Shown one piece after another: positions 1 to 5,110 of a stretch of 7,297 nucleotides of DNA. Origin of the DNA: Treponema sp. (GTDB lineage Bacteria > Spirochaetota > Spirochaetia > Treponematales > Breznakiellaceae). The position numbers and the translations under genes are program-made. The DNA lies in contig JAISEB010000113.1 of the NCBI GenBank assembly GCA_031264395.1, positions 1 to 7,297 on the forward strand. Reading direction: 5' to 3'. The notes under the pieces were generated by a model that saw only the letters and a program-made list of their open reading frames with translations, was not told where the DNA came from and searched no databases. Position 1 is the first letter of the stretch. The number at the start of each line of letters is the position of its first letter.

Positions 1-1361
1 TGGTACTCAAAGTGCATGGTGTCATACCGGGACCATCTGCCGCCCCAGATAAAGCCCTGTTCCTCGAAGGCCCGGATTACCTCTCCCGGCGGATTCTGCC
101 GCTTTTCGGAGGGAACGGAACGCCAGTCAACCCCCTTGGCCGCGGTCCACCGCCAGTAGGTTTCCATGCCCGCCTGGGCCTTCATCAGTAAATCCACCGC
201 CACCCCGTAGGAGTGAAAGCTGCGGGTTTCCGTACCCGCCACGTTCCGCCAGTTCCAGCCGGTAATGCTCGCCAGGTTATTAAGCCAGTCCGGTATTTCC
301 GGGCCGTCTTTCGCCAACGCCTGAATACGCGCCTCTACCCGGCCCAGGGGCGCGGCGATGTCCTGGTGTACCTGCACAGACCGGCCCAAAAAATCTATCC
401 ATTTTTGGCGTGAATAGGCTTCCGTTCTGTTCCGGGTCTGCCAGAGGGTTTCAAAAAACGGAGAACGTACCGCGCCGGGGTTTCCGAAGGAGCGGTATGC
501 CCGGTAAGCGCCGAGAGACTCTCTCCGGGAAATGATTTGATTCGCCGCGTCTTGCCAGGGGCTTACCTCATCAGGGCTGACGGGAGGTTCCGGGGCGTAC
601 CGGTACAGGAACTGGGGGCGGAACTCTCCGGGTCGGCCCGCGTCCTCCTGGGGGAGGAACCTGCCCTGGGCATAGTACCAGGGGACCCCGTCCATTTCCA
701 GAGTCCAATCCCCGTCCCGGAAGACCGCCGGGCCGAAACGCCCGTTATAGGCCGCCGCGAACAGCTTTACCATATCCTCCGCCTGGTCTCCCCCGGCGGC
801 CCGGCGCAGCCCCAGTTCCGTAAGCACGGCCTCCGCCCAGGCCCCGGCCATTTCCTCGATGTCTTTCGCTTTTACCCGCCGGGCAAGCGGGAAGCCCCCG
901 CCGGGAAGGAACCGCGCCCCCCGGATGATCCTCTCAAAGACCCCGTTCAAATCTTCCGCCGGACTTGATCCCATCGGACTTACGTCCACCGGATTCGAAT
1001 CCGAGTCTTCCCGACTGATCCAGAAGGGGACGACCCTGCCGTCCATAAAGTCGATCCGGGCAAGGAAGTCCTCAAGGGGCGCGGCGATACGGCCCTCCGC
1101 AAAGGACGCCCCTACAAAAAAGGTCTCGTAGCCGAGCAGATCGGGCAGGGGCTTTTTGCCGTGTATGTCAAACAGCTCGCCTCCGGTTGTCCGGGCGATG
1201 GTCCGGGCAATCCGCCGGGCATCGCCGTCTTTCGCGGAATAGATGACCAGATTGGGCCCTGCCCGTTCATCAGGTATCACCGCGGCGTCCTGCCGCGACA
1301 GCACGCAGCCTGCCAGGATGAGGATCACGGTGAAAAAGGAACAGAACCGCGATATGTTCAA
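1..1361 (-). CDS. Exported lipoprotein with flavodoxin-like domain and M15 zinc peptidase domain (3' end cut by window)
   Basis: The open frame gives 453 residues and runs off the left edge. Residues 1-18 form a signal peptide and residues 16-19 read LAGC, a lipobox with acylated Cys19. Residues 37 to about 160 read like a flavodoxin_4-type fold: a beta strand NLVIYSAKDG, a helix, then YETFFVGASF, then FMDGRVVPFWIS and a closing FERIIRGARFLPGG. The usual T/S-x-T-G-x-T phosphate loop is degenerate, so FMN binding is doubtful. Residues about 330-453 are an M15 peptidase of the D-Ala-D-Ala carboxypeptidase / L-Ala-D-Glu endopeptidase type. They show SFHSYGVAVD (zinc ligands His383 and Asp390), GFIWGGRW and DTMHFEY (Asp447 as likely catalytic acid, His450 as third zinc ligand). 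D-x-x-H is the form known from phage-type L-Ala-D-Glu peptidases. The inferred role is trimming peptidoglycan peptides from a membrane anchor. The start chosen is TTG at 1361, which has a good ribosome site; an in-frame ATG at 1391 has none. The true end should lie only a short way outside the window. Confidence 0.82.
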   Translation of the reverse strand, partial: MNISRFCSFFTVILILAGCVLSRQDAAVIPDERAGPNLVIYSAKDGDARRIARTIARTTGGELFDIHGKKPLPDLLGYETFFVGASFAEGRIAAPLEDFLARIDFMDGRVVPFWISREDSDSNPVDVSPMGSSPAEDLNGVFERIIRGARFLPGGGFPLARRVKAKDIEEMAGAWAEAVLTELGLRRAAGGDQAEDMVKLFAAAYNGRFGPAVFRDGDWTLEMDGVPWYYAQGRFLPQEDAGRPGEFRPQFLYRYAPEPPVSPDEVSPWQDAANQIISRRESLGAYRAYRSFGNPGAVRSPFFETLWQTRNRTEAYSRQKWIDFLGRSVQVHQDIAAPLGRVEARIQALAKDGPEIPDWLNNLASITGWNWRNVAGTETRSFHSYGVAVDLLMKAQAGMETYWRWTAAKGVDWRSVPSEKRQNPPGEVIRAFEEQGFIWGGRWSRYDTMHFEY

Positions 1362-1366
1362 TGTAT

Positions 1367-1373
1367 CTTCCTT
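1367..1373 (-). promoter_or_regulatory. Ribosome binding site deciding a TTG start
   Basis: On the minus strand AAGGAAG lies 5 nt before the TTG at 1361. The alternative ATG at 1391 would add ten residues containing Lys, Glu and Asp ahead of the signal peptide and has no purine-rich site in front of it. This favours the TTG start. Confidence 0.65.
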
Positions 1374-1517
1374 AAAAAAACATAAAAACATATAGAAATA
1401 AACACATAGAAGAATCGCAGGTTACCGGCGCCAAACCCGTTACCGCCAGGGCGGCTGCGGCTTTAAAGAAATCAGGTTAAATTCAAGGCTGTCAGGCACT
1501 GAATTTGAAAGTGTGGA

Positions 1518-1566
1518 GGGTGAGGGGTGGAGGGAAATCCACCTTCCACCCTTCACCCTTTTTCTT
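1518..1566 (+). terminator. Long G/C-rich hairpin followed by T-rich tract (terminator-like on plus strand)
   Basis: Bases 1518-1534 pair with 1542-1558 over 17 bp, with two G-U wobble pairs if read as plus-strand RNA and a 7-nt loop. TTTTTCTT follows. That is the shape of an intrinsic terminator on the plus strand, yet no plus-strand gene lies upstream in the window. On the minus strand the two wobbles become C-A mismatches and no T-tract follows, so it does not look like the end of the fruK operon. It may instead be part of a repeat element. Confidence 0.4.
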
Positions 1567-1580
1567 ACCCTCTTTCTTCC

Positions 1581-1607
1581 GTCCGTGTCCGTCCGTGTAG
1601 TCCGTGG
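1581..1607. repeat. Short tandem direct repeat (GTCCGTGT units)
   Basis: GTCCGTGT occurs at 1581-1588 and again at 1591-1598, and a third partial unit TCCGTGG lies at 1601-1607, giving a period of about 10 bases. On the minus strand it reads as degenerate ACACGGAC units. In the spurious minus-strand frame it produces a Thr-Asp-Tyr-Thr-Asp-Gly type peptide, which I remember as a common artefact of such intergenic repeats. Confidence 0.6.
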
Positions 1608-1647
1608 TTATTTCAAACTGAGAATTCCTGGCTACCCCCCTCTCCCC

Positions 1648-1669
1648 CAGGGCAACAGCATTTACTTTC
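1648..1669 (-). repeat. Left arm of 22-nt inverted repeat pair
   Basis: Read on the minus strand this arm begins GAAAGTAAATGCT and ends GCCCTG. It matches 20 of 22 bases with the plus-strand arm at 1830-1851; the two mismatches sit in the three bases between those blocks. The arms face each other across 160 bases, and weaker similarity seems to continue inward. They could be the ends of a small non-autonomous element or two scattered copies of one intergenic repeat. Confidence 0.55.
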
Positions 1670-1829
1670 AGGTAAAGGAAGAACAGGGCTCCTGAGAATC
1701 TGAACATTCTGAGGAAGATAGCGCCGGGCAGATTACGGGCGGCCGGTGTTCCTGGCCGGCGGTTAAGCACCAAACGGAAGATATTTAAAGCTTCGGTCAA
1801 CCCCGATTTCCTGTATTCCGTCTTGTTTG

Positions 1830-1851
1830 GAAAGTAAATGCTTTCGCCCTG
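1830..1851 (+). repeat. Right arm of 22-nt inverted repeat pair
   Basis: This is the partner of 1648-1669 in opposite orientation, with 20 of 22 identical bases. Its last seven bases (1845-1851) also form part of the hairpin that follows the fruK stop codon, so repeat and putative terminator overlap. Confidence 0.55.
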
Positions 1852-1872
1852 CGGTATCGTTTAGGCAGGGCG
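1845..1872 (-). terminator. Hairpin just after fruK, possible operon terminator
   Basis: CGCCCTGC at 1845-1852 and GCAGGGCG at 1865-1872 form a perfect 8-bp stem with a 12-nt loop. On the minus strand it begins 7 nt after the fruK stop codon. What follows (AAAGCATTTACTTTCC) is only moderately T-rich, so termination may be weak or Rho-assisted, or the stem may mainly protect the mRNA 3' end. Confidence 0.4.
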
Positions 1873-1879
1873 CCGGCCT

Positions 1880-2872
1880 TTACAAAAACAGTTCCCTTAT
1901 GACAACTTTTTCCGCCGCTTCCTCTATGGCTTTTCTTCCGGGCGCTTCCCCGCCGCCCGAACCGAGTTTCGCGAGGGCGAAGGCGGTCCCCAGCCGGGCA
2001 GTGCGTTCAAGGGGGTTTTCGGGATTCCCGCCGTCCCGCCGTTCCAGCAGGGCGGCGGCGATGCCCGCGGCCATGGCGTCCCCTGCGCCCACGGTGCCTG
2101 ACACGCAGTCCGCCTTTCCCGCCGCGTGGAGGATGCAGTCCCCTTCCGCGAAAAGGGCGCCGTCCTGCCCCATGGAAACGGCCGCAAGAAGCACGCCCCG
2201 GCGGCGCAGATCCAGCGCCGCTTCCGCGATTTCTTCCAGACTTGAGAATTCCCGCCCGGCCCAGCGCGAAAGTTCGTCTTTGTTGGGTTTGACGCAATGG
2301 GGAAGCGTGTCCGAAAGCAGGGCTTCCCGGAGCGCCTGGCCGTCGGCGTCCAGAATGACAAAACAGCCTCTGTTTTTGAAACGGCGCGCGAGGTTTTTGT
2401 AGAGGTCCGGGGGACAGAGCGGCGGCAGGCTTCCCGAAAGGACGGCCATGACGGTTCCCGGAGGAAGATCCTCCCCGGCAAGTTTTTCAAGACGCCGTAT
2501 GTCTTCCGCCTCCGGGGAGGGGCCGGGGAGGTTGATGTCCGTGGTGCCTTCCCCGTCCACCACCTTGATGTTGGTGCGGGTATCTCCGGGGAGCCTTATG
2601 AAAAGATCCCCGGTTTCCGTGCGCCTGAAATGGTCCTCAAAAATCGCCTGATTGTTCCGGCCCAGAAAACCCGCCGCCTGAGTCCGTATCCCCCAGGACG
2701 AAAGGCAGGCGCTTACGTTGATTCCCTTGCCCCCGGCGCTCAGGCGCACCGAAGAGGCCCGGTGCACTTCACCGGGGACGAACTTTTCAACCCGTATGGT
2801 CTGATCTATGGCGGGGTTTGGGGTTACCGTGAGCACAGGCGCACCGTTCCCGTTGTACGCCGCGGGGATCAT
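1880..2872 (-). CDS. fruK: 1-phosphofructokinase-type PfkB-family sugar-phosphate kinase
   Basis: This 330-residue protein is close to the usual length of about 310 for FruK/LacC kinases. The expected reaction is ATP-dependent phosphorylation of fructose 1-phosphate to fructose 1,6-bisphosphate in the cytosol. Motifs run in family order: TVTPNPAIDQTI (residues 15-26), AGGKGINVS (46-54), TRTNIKV (98-104), TDINLPG (111-117), LSGSLP (145-150), VKPNKDEL (194-201) and SGTVGAGDAMAAG (258-270), with Asp265 as catalytic base in GAGD. The TDIN and TRTNIK blocks and the KPN..EL..WAGR stretch point to FruK rather than ribokinase-like relatives, but a tagatose-6-phosphate kinase (LacC) activity cannot be excluded. 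It is the last gene of the operon and its ATG overlaps the upstream stop (ATGA, 2869-2872). An alternative GTG at 2836 would give the more typical N-terminus just before LTVTPNP. No PTS fructose transporter or FruR regulator is nearby, unlike classical fru operons. Confidence 0.82.
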   Translation of the reverse strand: MIPAAYNGNGAPVLTVTPNPAIDQTIRVEKFVPGEVHRASSVRLSAGGKGINVSACLSSWGIRTQAAGFLGRNNQAIFEDHFRRTETGDLFIRLPGDTRTNIKVVDGEGTTDINLPGPSPEAEDIRRLEKLAGEDLPPGTVMAVLSGSLPPLCPPDLYKNLARRFKNRGCFVILDADGQALREALLSDTLPHCVKPNKDELSRWAGREFSSLEEIAEAALDLRRRGVLLAAVSMGQDGALFAEGDCILHAAGKADCVSGTVGAGDAMAAGIAAALLERRDGGNPENPLERTARLGTAFALAKLGSGGGEAPGRKAIEEAAEKVVIRELFL

Positions 2873-4398
2873 TCTTCCCTGGGCTTGGCGAAAAACTGCA
2901 TTATCTGGACAAAGTAGTAGATATTTTTATAGGTGCCTGTCATGCGCTGGCCGAGGGGAATTTCCGACGCCCCTTCCAGCTCCTTCCAGTTCATAATCAG
3001 TTCATGGCGGCTCTTCTGGTAATCTTCAATGAGTCCCTTGAGATTTTTTCCCACGGTAATAAGAAACTGCGCCGCCCTGATAATGAACCCTTCCGCTTCC
3101 TCGTTCGCGCTTTTGAGGATCACCGTAACATAGCGGGCCTGGCTCTTGTCGCGGTCCGCCTTGACAATGGCGGCCTTGAGGCGTCCGCCTTTTTCGCCGT
3201 CGTCCGAAAAGGTGTCGTCAAAGGCGACAAGCTCGTCGGAAATTCCCATGATGCTGTGAAAACTTTCGGACATTTGCTGGGCAAGCGCCGGGGCGGTCCA
3301 CTGGCCCCGGACAAGAAGTATGTCGCACAGTTCCCGTATGTTCTTTTTGACATGATCCATAAGAAAGGCCCTGAGGTAGTTGAGGGCGCGGGCATACACG
3401 AAGCCGTCGAAATTTTTTTTCGTGTAAAGCGCGCTGTTTTTTTCGTTGTAATATTTCATCCTGTCCACATCCGCGTCCGCGAAGACGGTTTTGGCAAGGA
3501 CATCTATCTGGGCGTTTTGCCTGACGTTGATTATTTTATCAATCGCCCCCTTCGCCTCATTGCGCCGGCCTTCGAGGTATGCCTCGGCAATGTGCTCGTC
3601 GGAAAGCCGGGGCTTGTACTGCCAGGAAGGGTTCCCGTCAATGTGGCGTATCATCAGTTCCAGCATGCCGGATTTCCGTATCTCCCGCAGCTGTCCCAGA
3701 ACACGGTTCCACTGGTCTATCGCCACCACGTCGACGCCGTTCTTGTAGATTTTAAGAACCCTGAACGCGTTTTTCCAGTCCTGATCGGGATCTACGGCGA
3801 AAGAGACGTCAAGAAAGTCCTTGAGATCTTCCGATAAATATTCCCCCCGTACCGGGGAGAATTTCGGCTGATAGGTAAAATTGCGTTCGGTAATATTCGC
3901 GTCGAATTTTTTCAGCACAAAAAAGAAGTCGAACGCGCTGAACGCGCCGAACGCGAGAATGAGGTTGTAGCAGCGGTCTATGGCGGCGCAGCGTTCGCTG
4001 TCGAAGGCGGCGGAAAAGGCGGCAAGATCCTGCTTGACGCGGGCGGCAAGCGCCTTGATCTGGATGGTTTTGGCGTCCGCTTCTATTGTTTCGGCGTCGG
4101 TGCGCCGCCGTATTTCAAGGAGGTTCTTGTCCAGAAAGGCCTCTGCCGTTACCTGTTTTAACTGCGCCGATTTGGCGGCGTTCTGCATGAGGATCTGCGC
4201 GGGGGAAATGATCTTGTACACCTCGAAAAAAAATTTCCCGAAGCTGCCGTCCATTTCCTGTGATTTGATCCGGTAATAACGCGCGAAGCGGTTGCCGGAA
4301 AGATCTTTGGCAAGCTGTTTGACAAGTTTTTTTTTGCCCGCTTCGGGATCGTCGTTTACGCCGAAGAGTGAAAACAGTTTGTCAAGAAACCCGGCCAT
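2869..4398 (-). CDS. DUF5312-like spirochaete protein of unknown function
   Basis: This 509-residue protein has no signal peptide and no transmembrane segment, so it is probably cytosolic. It is largely helical and rich in charged and aromatic residues. The start MAGFLDKLFSLFGV and the overall length and texture match the spirochaete family DUF5312 as I remember it, but no known catalytic motif is visible. Notable stretches are a lysine tract (22-24), a charged helix with EIRRRTDAETIEADAK (95-110), an aromatic patch GAFSAFDFFFVLKKF (151-165) and a conserved-looking C-terminus YKNIYYFVQIMQFF (490-503). It starts 3 nt after the stop of the DUF4398-like gene and overlaps fruK by 4 nt, so it is the middle gene of a translationally coupled operon. 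An upstream purine run inside the preceding gene's last codons serves as ribosome site. A run of nine A residues encodes Lys22-Lys24 and a run of eight lies at codons 327-329. The gene is surely real; its function is unknown. Confidence 0.8.
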   Translation of the reverse strand: MAGFLDKLFSLFGVNDDPEAGKKKLVKQLAKDLSGNRFARYYRIKSQEMDGSFGKFFFEVYKIISPAQILMQNAAKSAQLKQVTAEAFLDKNLLEIRRRTDAETIEADAKTIQIKALAARVKQDLAAFSAAFDSERCAAIDRCYNLILAFGAFSAFDFFFVLKKFDANITERNFTYQPKFSPVRGEYLSEDLKDFLDVSFAVDPDQDWKNAFRVLKIYKNGVDVVAIDQWNRVLGQLREIRKSGMLELMIRHIDGNPSWQYKPRLSDEHIAEAYLEGRRNEAKGAIDKIINVRQNAQIDVLAKTVFADADVDRMKYYNEKNSALYTKKNFDGFVYARALNYLRAFLMDHVKKNIRELCDILLVRGQWTAPALAQQMSESFHSIMGISDELVAFDDTFSDDGEKGGRLKAAIVKADRDKSQARYVTVILKSANEEAEGFIIRAAQFLITVGKNLKGLIEDYQKSRHELIMNWKELEGASEIPLGQRMTGTYKNIYYFVQIMQFFAKPREE

Positions 4399-4401
4399 GG
4401 C

Positions 4402-5004
4402 TTACTTTTTCCGGGAAACCGCGGTTGCCGCCGACGAAAGGCGGGCGTCGATGTCCCCAAGAATCCCCCGCGCGCTTCGTCCCTTTTCAAGGGCGTCGGC
4501 GTAATTGCCGCCGGCAAGGCTCACTTCGGCCTGATCCGCCGTCCGCCGCGCCGTCTCGAAATCCTGGTCTACGGCGTTAAAATCGACCTGCAGATTGCCC
4601 GCCCGTTTGGCGGCCCTGATGGAACTTTCGGTTCCGGAAACGGAGTCTTTAAGGCCGGCGACAAGATTCGCGGCGTCTTCCCCGGCTCTTTCCGCCCCGG
4701 TTCTGCCGTCGGCGATGGCCTTTTCGGCGGCGCTTGCCGCCTCGGCGGCAAAGGTTTTCGCGGCGTCGTAGCGCCTGGCTTCCGCCTCGGTCCGCATGCG
4801 GTTAAGGGCGTCCCTGGCCCTGGCAAGGGTTCCCGCCGCGTAGGTAACCGCGTCGGGATCGTTTTCCGCCCTGGTAACCGCGGAGGCGGCCGCGTCCATT
4901 TCTTCCGTGGGAGGCTTCGCGCAGGCCGCCGCGAAAAACACGGCGAAGATCACAAAAAGAACCGCCGCGGCTTTCGCGGCGCGTTTTACCGGTAATGATT
5001 TCAT
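4402..5004 (-). CDS. Alanine-rich helical lipoprotein, DUF4398-like
   Basis: This 200-residue protein has a basic N-terminus (MKSLPVKRAAK), a hydrophobic stretch and a lipobox AAAC with Cys28 as the predicted lipid-modified residue. The mature part is almost entirely Ala, Glu, Arg and Asp-rich helix. Residues about 35-95 fit the DUF4398 pattern seen in envelope lipoproteins: AVTRAENDPDAVTYAAGTL, then ARARDALNRM, then a repeat of small and charged residues around RRYDAAKTFAAEAASAAEKA. Residues about 100-195 form further helices ending in SLAGGNYADALEKGRSARGI, where the G-x-Y-x-x-A-L pattern is TPR-like. It likely sits in the periplasm, anchored to the inner or outer membrane, perhaps as a scaffold; no enzyme motif is present. 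It is the first gene of the operon, with AAGGAG 5 nt before its ATG and a consensus -10 box close upstream. Confidence 0.8.
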   Translation of the reverse strand: MKSLPVKRAAKAAAVLFVIFAVFFAAACAKPPTEEMDAAASAVTRAENDPDAVTYAAGTLARARDALNRMRTEAEARRYDAAKTFAAEAASAAEKAIADGRTGAERAGEDAANLVAGLKDSVSGTESSIRAAKRAGNLQVDFNAVDQDFETARRTADQAEVSLAGGNYADALEKGRSARGILGDIDARLSSAATAVSRKK

Positions 5005-5009
5005 ATTTT

Positions 5010-5015
5010 CTCCTT
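5010..5015 (-). promoter_or_regulatory. Strong ribosome binding site of DUF4398-like gene
   Basis: AAGGAG on the minus strand lies 5 nt before the ATG at 5004. It fixes the start, which also gives a normal signal peptide. Confidence 0.75.
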
Positions 5016-5021
5016 CACTAC

Positions 5022-5029
5022 TATATTAT
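5022..5029 (+). promoter_or_regulatory. Possible plus-strand -10 overlapping the operon -10
   Basis: TATATT (5022-5027) and TATTAT (5024-5029) each match TATAAT at five of six bases and overlap the minus-strand box. Symmetric AT-rich -10 sequences are known to drive divergent transcription. No -35 is evident, and the leader to the CHASE2 gene would be about 75 nt. Confidence 0.3.
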
Positions 5030-5030
5030 A
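5025..5030 (-). promoter_or_regulatory. Consensus -10 box for the three-gene operon
   Basis: The minus strand reads TATAAT exactly, ending 20 nt before the ATG at 5004. Transcription would start around 5018-5019, leaving a very short leader that begins just before AAGGAG. No good -35 lies 16-18 nt upstream; the nearest candidate, TTGGCG, is 20 nt away. The promoter may therefore depend on an activator or an alternative sigma factor. Confidence 0.5.
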
Positions 5031-5038
5031 TTTCGGAT

Positions 5039-5068
5039 AAAAAAACACCCCGCCAAAGAGTTTGGGGG
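5039..5068 (-). terminator. Intrinsic-terminator-like hairpin upstream of the operon promoter
   Basis: On the minus strand CCC-CC-AAA, a CTC loop, then TTT-GG-(C bulge)-GGG form an 8-bp stem. TG and seven T residues follow. This is a good intrinsic terminator shape pointing into the operon. It lies just upstream of the -10 box, where it would stop transcripts running antisense to the CHASE2 gene. In the plus orientation the same bases fall in the CHASE2 leader. Confidence 0.45.
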
Positions 5069-5110
5069 AAAGACTTTTGGATGCCCGTAAATACGCCGAA
5101 AAGTTAAAGG

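Larger units (their letters stand above)
1362..1879. other. Repeat-rich intergenic region without a convincing gene
   Basis: This gap separates two minus-strand genes. Its right part holds a hairpin just after the fruK stop. Its middle holds a 22-nt inverted repeat pair (1648-1669 and 1830-1851), and between those arms lies a smaller inverted repeat (1690-1699 with 1706-1715, 9 of 10 pairs). Further left are short TCCGTG-type direct repeats and a long G-rich/C-rich hairpin. The last 80 bases before the M15 gene are AT-rich on the leader side, but I see no clear -35/-10 pair. The 102-codon minus-strand frame at 1492-1800 runs straight through these repeats and has no recognisable domain, so I treat it as non-coding. 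Confidence 0.6.

Noticed and set aside
537..1385. Plus-strand frames of 143, 90 and 74 codons opposite the M15 lipoprotein
   Set aside because: The minus-strand frame is continuous from a lipobox to complete M15 motifs, which explains the region fully.
1389..1391. ATG as an upstream start for the M15 lipoprotein
   Set aside because: It is in frame but has no ribosome site and would put charged residues ahead of the signal peptide; the TTG at 1361 has AAGGAAG at good spacing.
1578..1610. CRISPR-like array
   Set aside because: The units are only 7-8 bases long with 2-base spacers, far from CRISPR repeat and spacer lengths, and no cas gene is present.
1492..1800. Minus-strand frame of 102 codons in the gap
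   Set aside because: It runs through the inverted and direct repeats, translates to repeat-derived low-complexity peptide, has no domain and no convincing ribosome site.
1827..2917. Plus-strand frames of 191 and 206 codons opposite fruK
   Set aside because: The minus strand encodes a complete kinase with all family motifs in order; the plus frames are Ser/Arg/Pro-rich shadows.
3004..3837. 277-codon plus-strand frame opposite the DUF5312-like gene
   Set aside because: It is an antisense shadow of a 509-codon gene that fits a tight operon; no recognisable domain.
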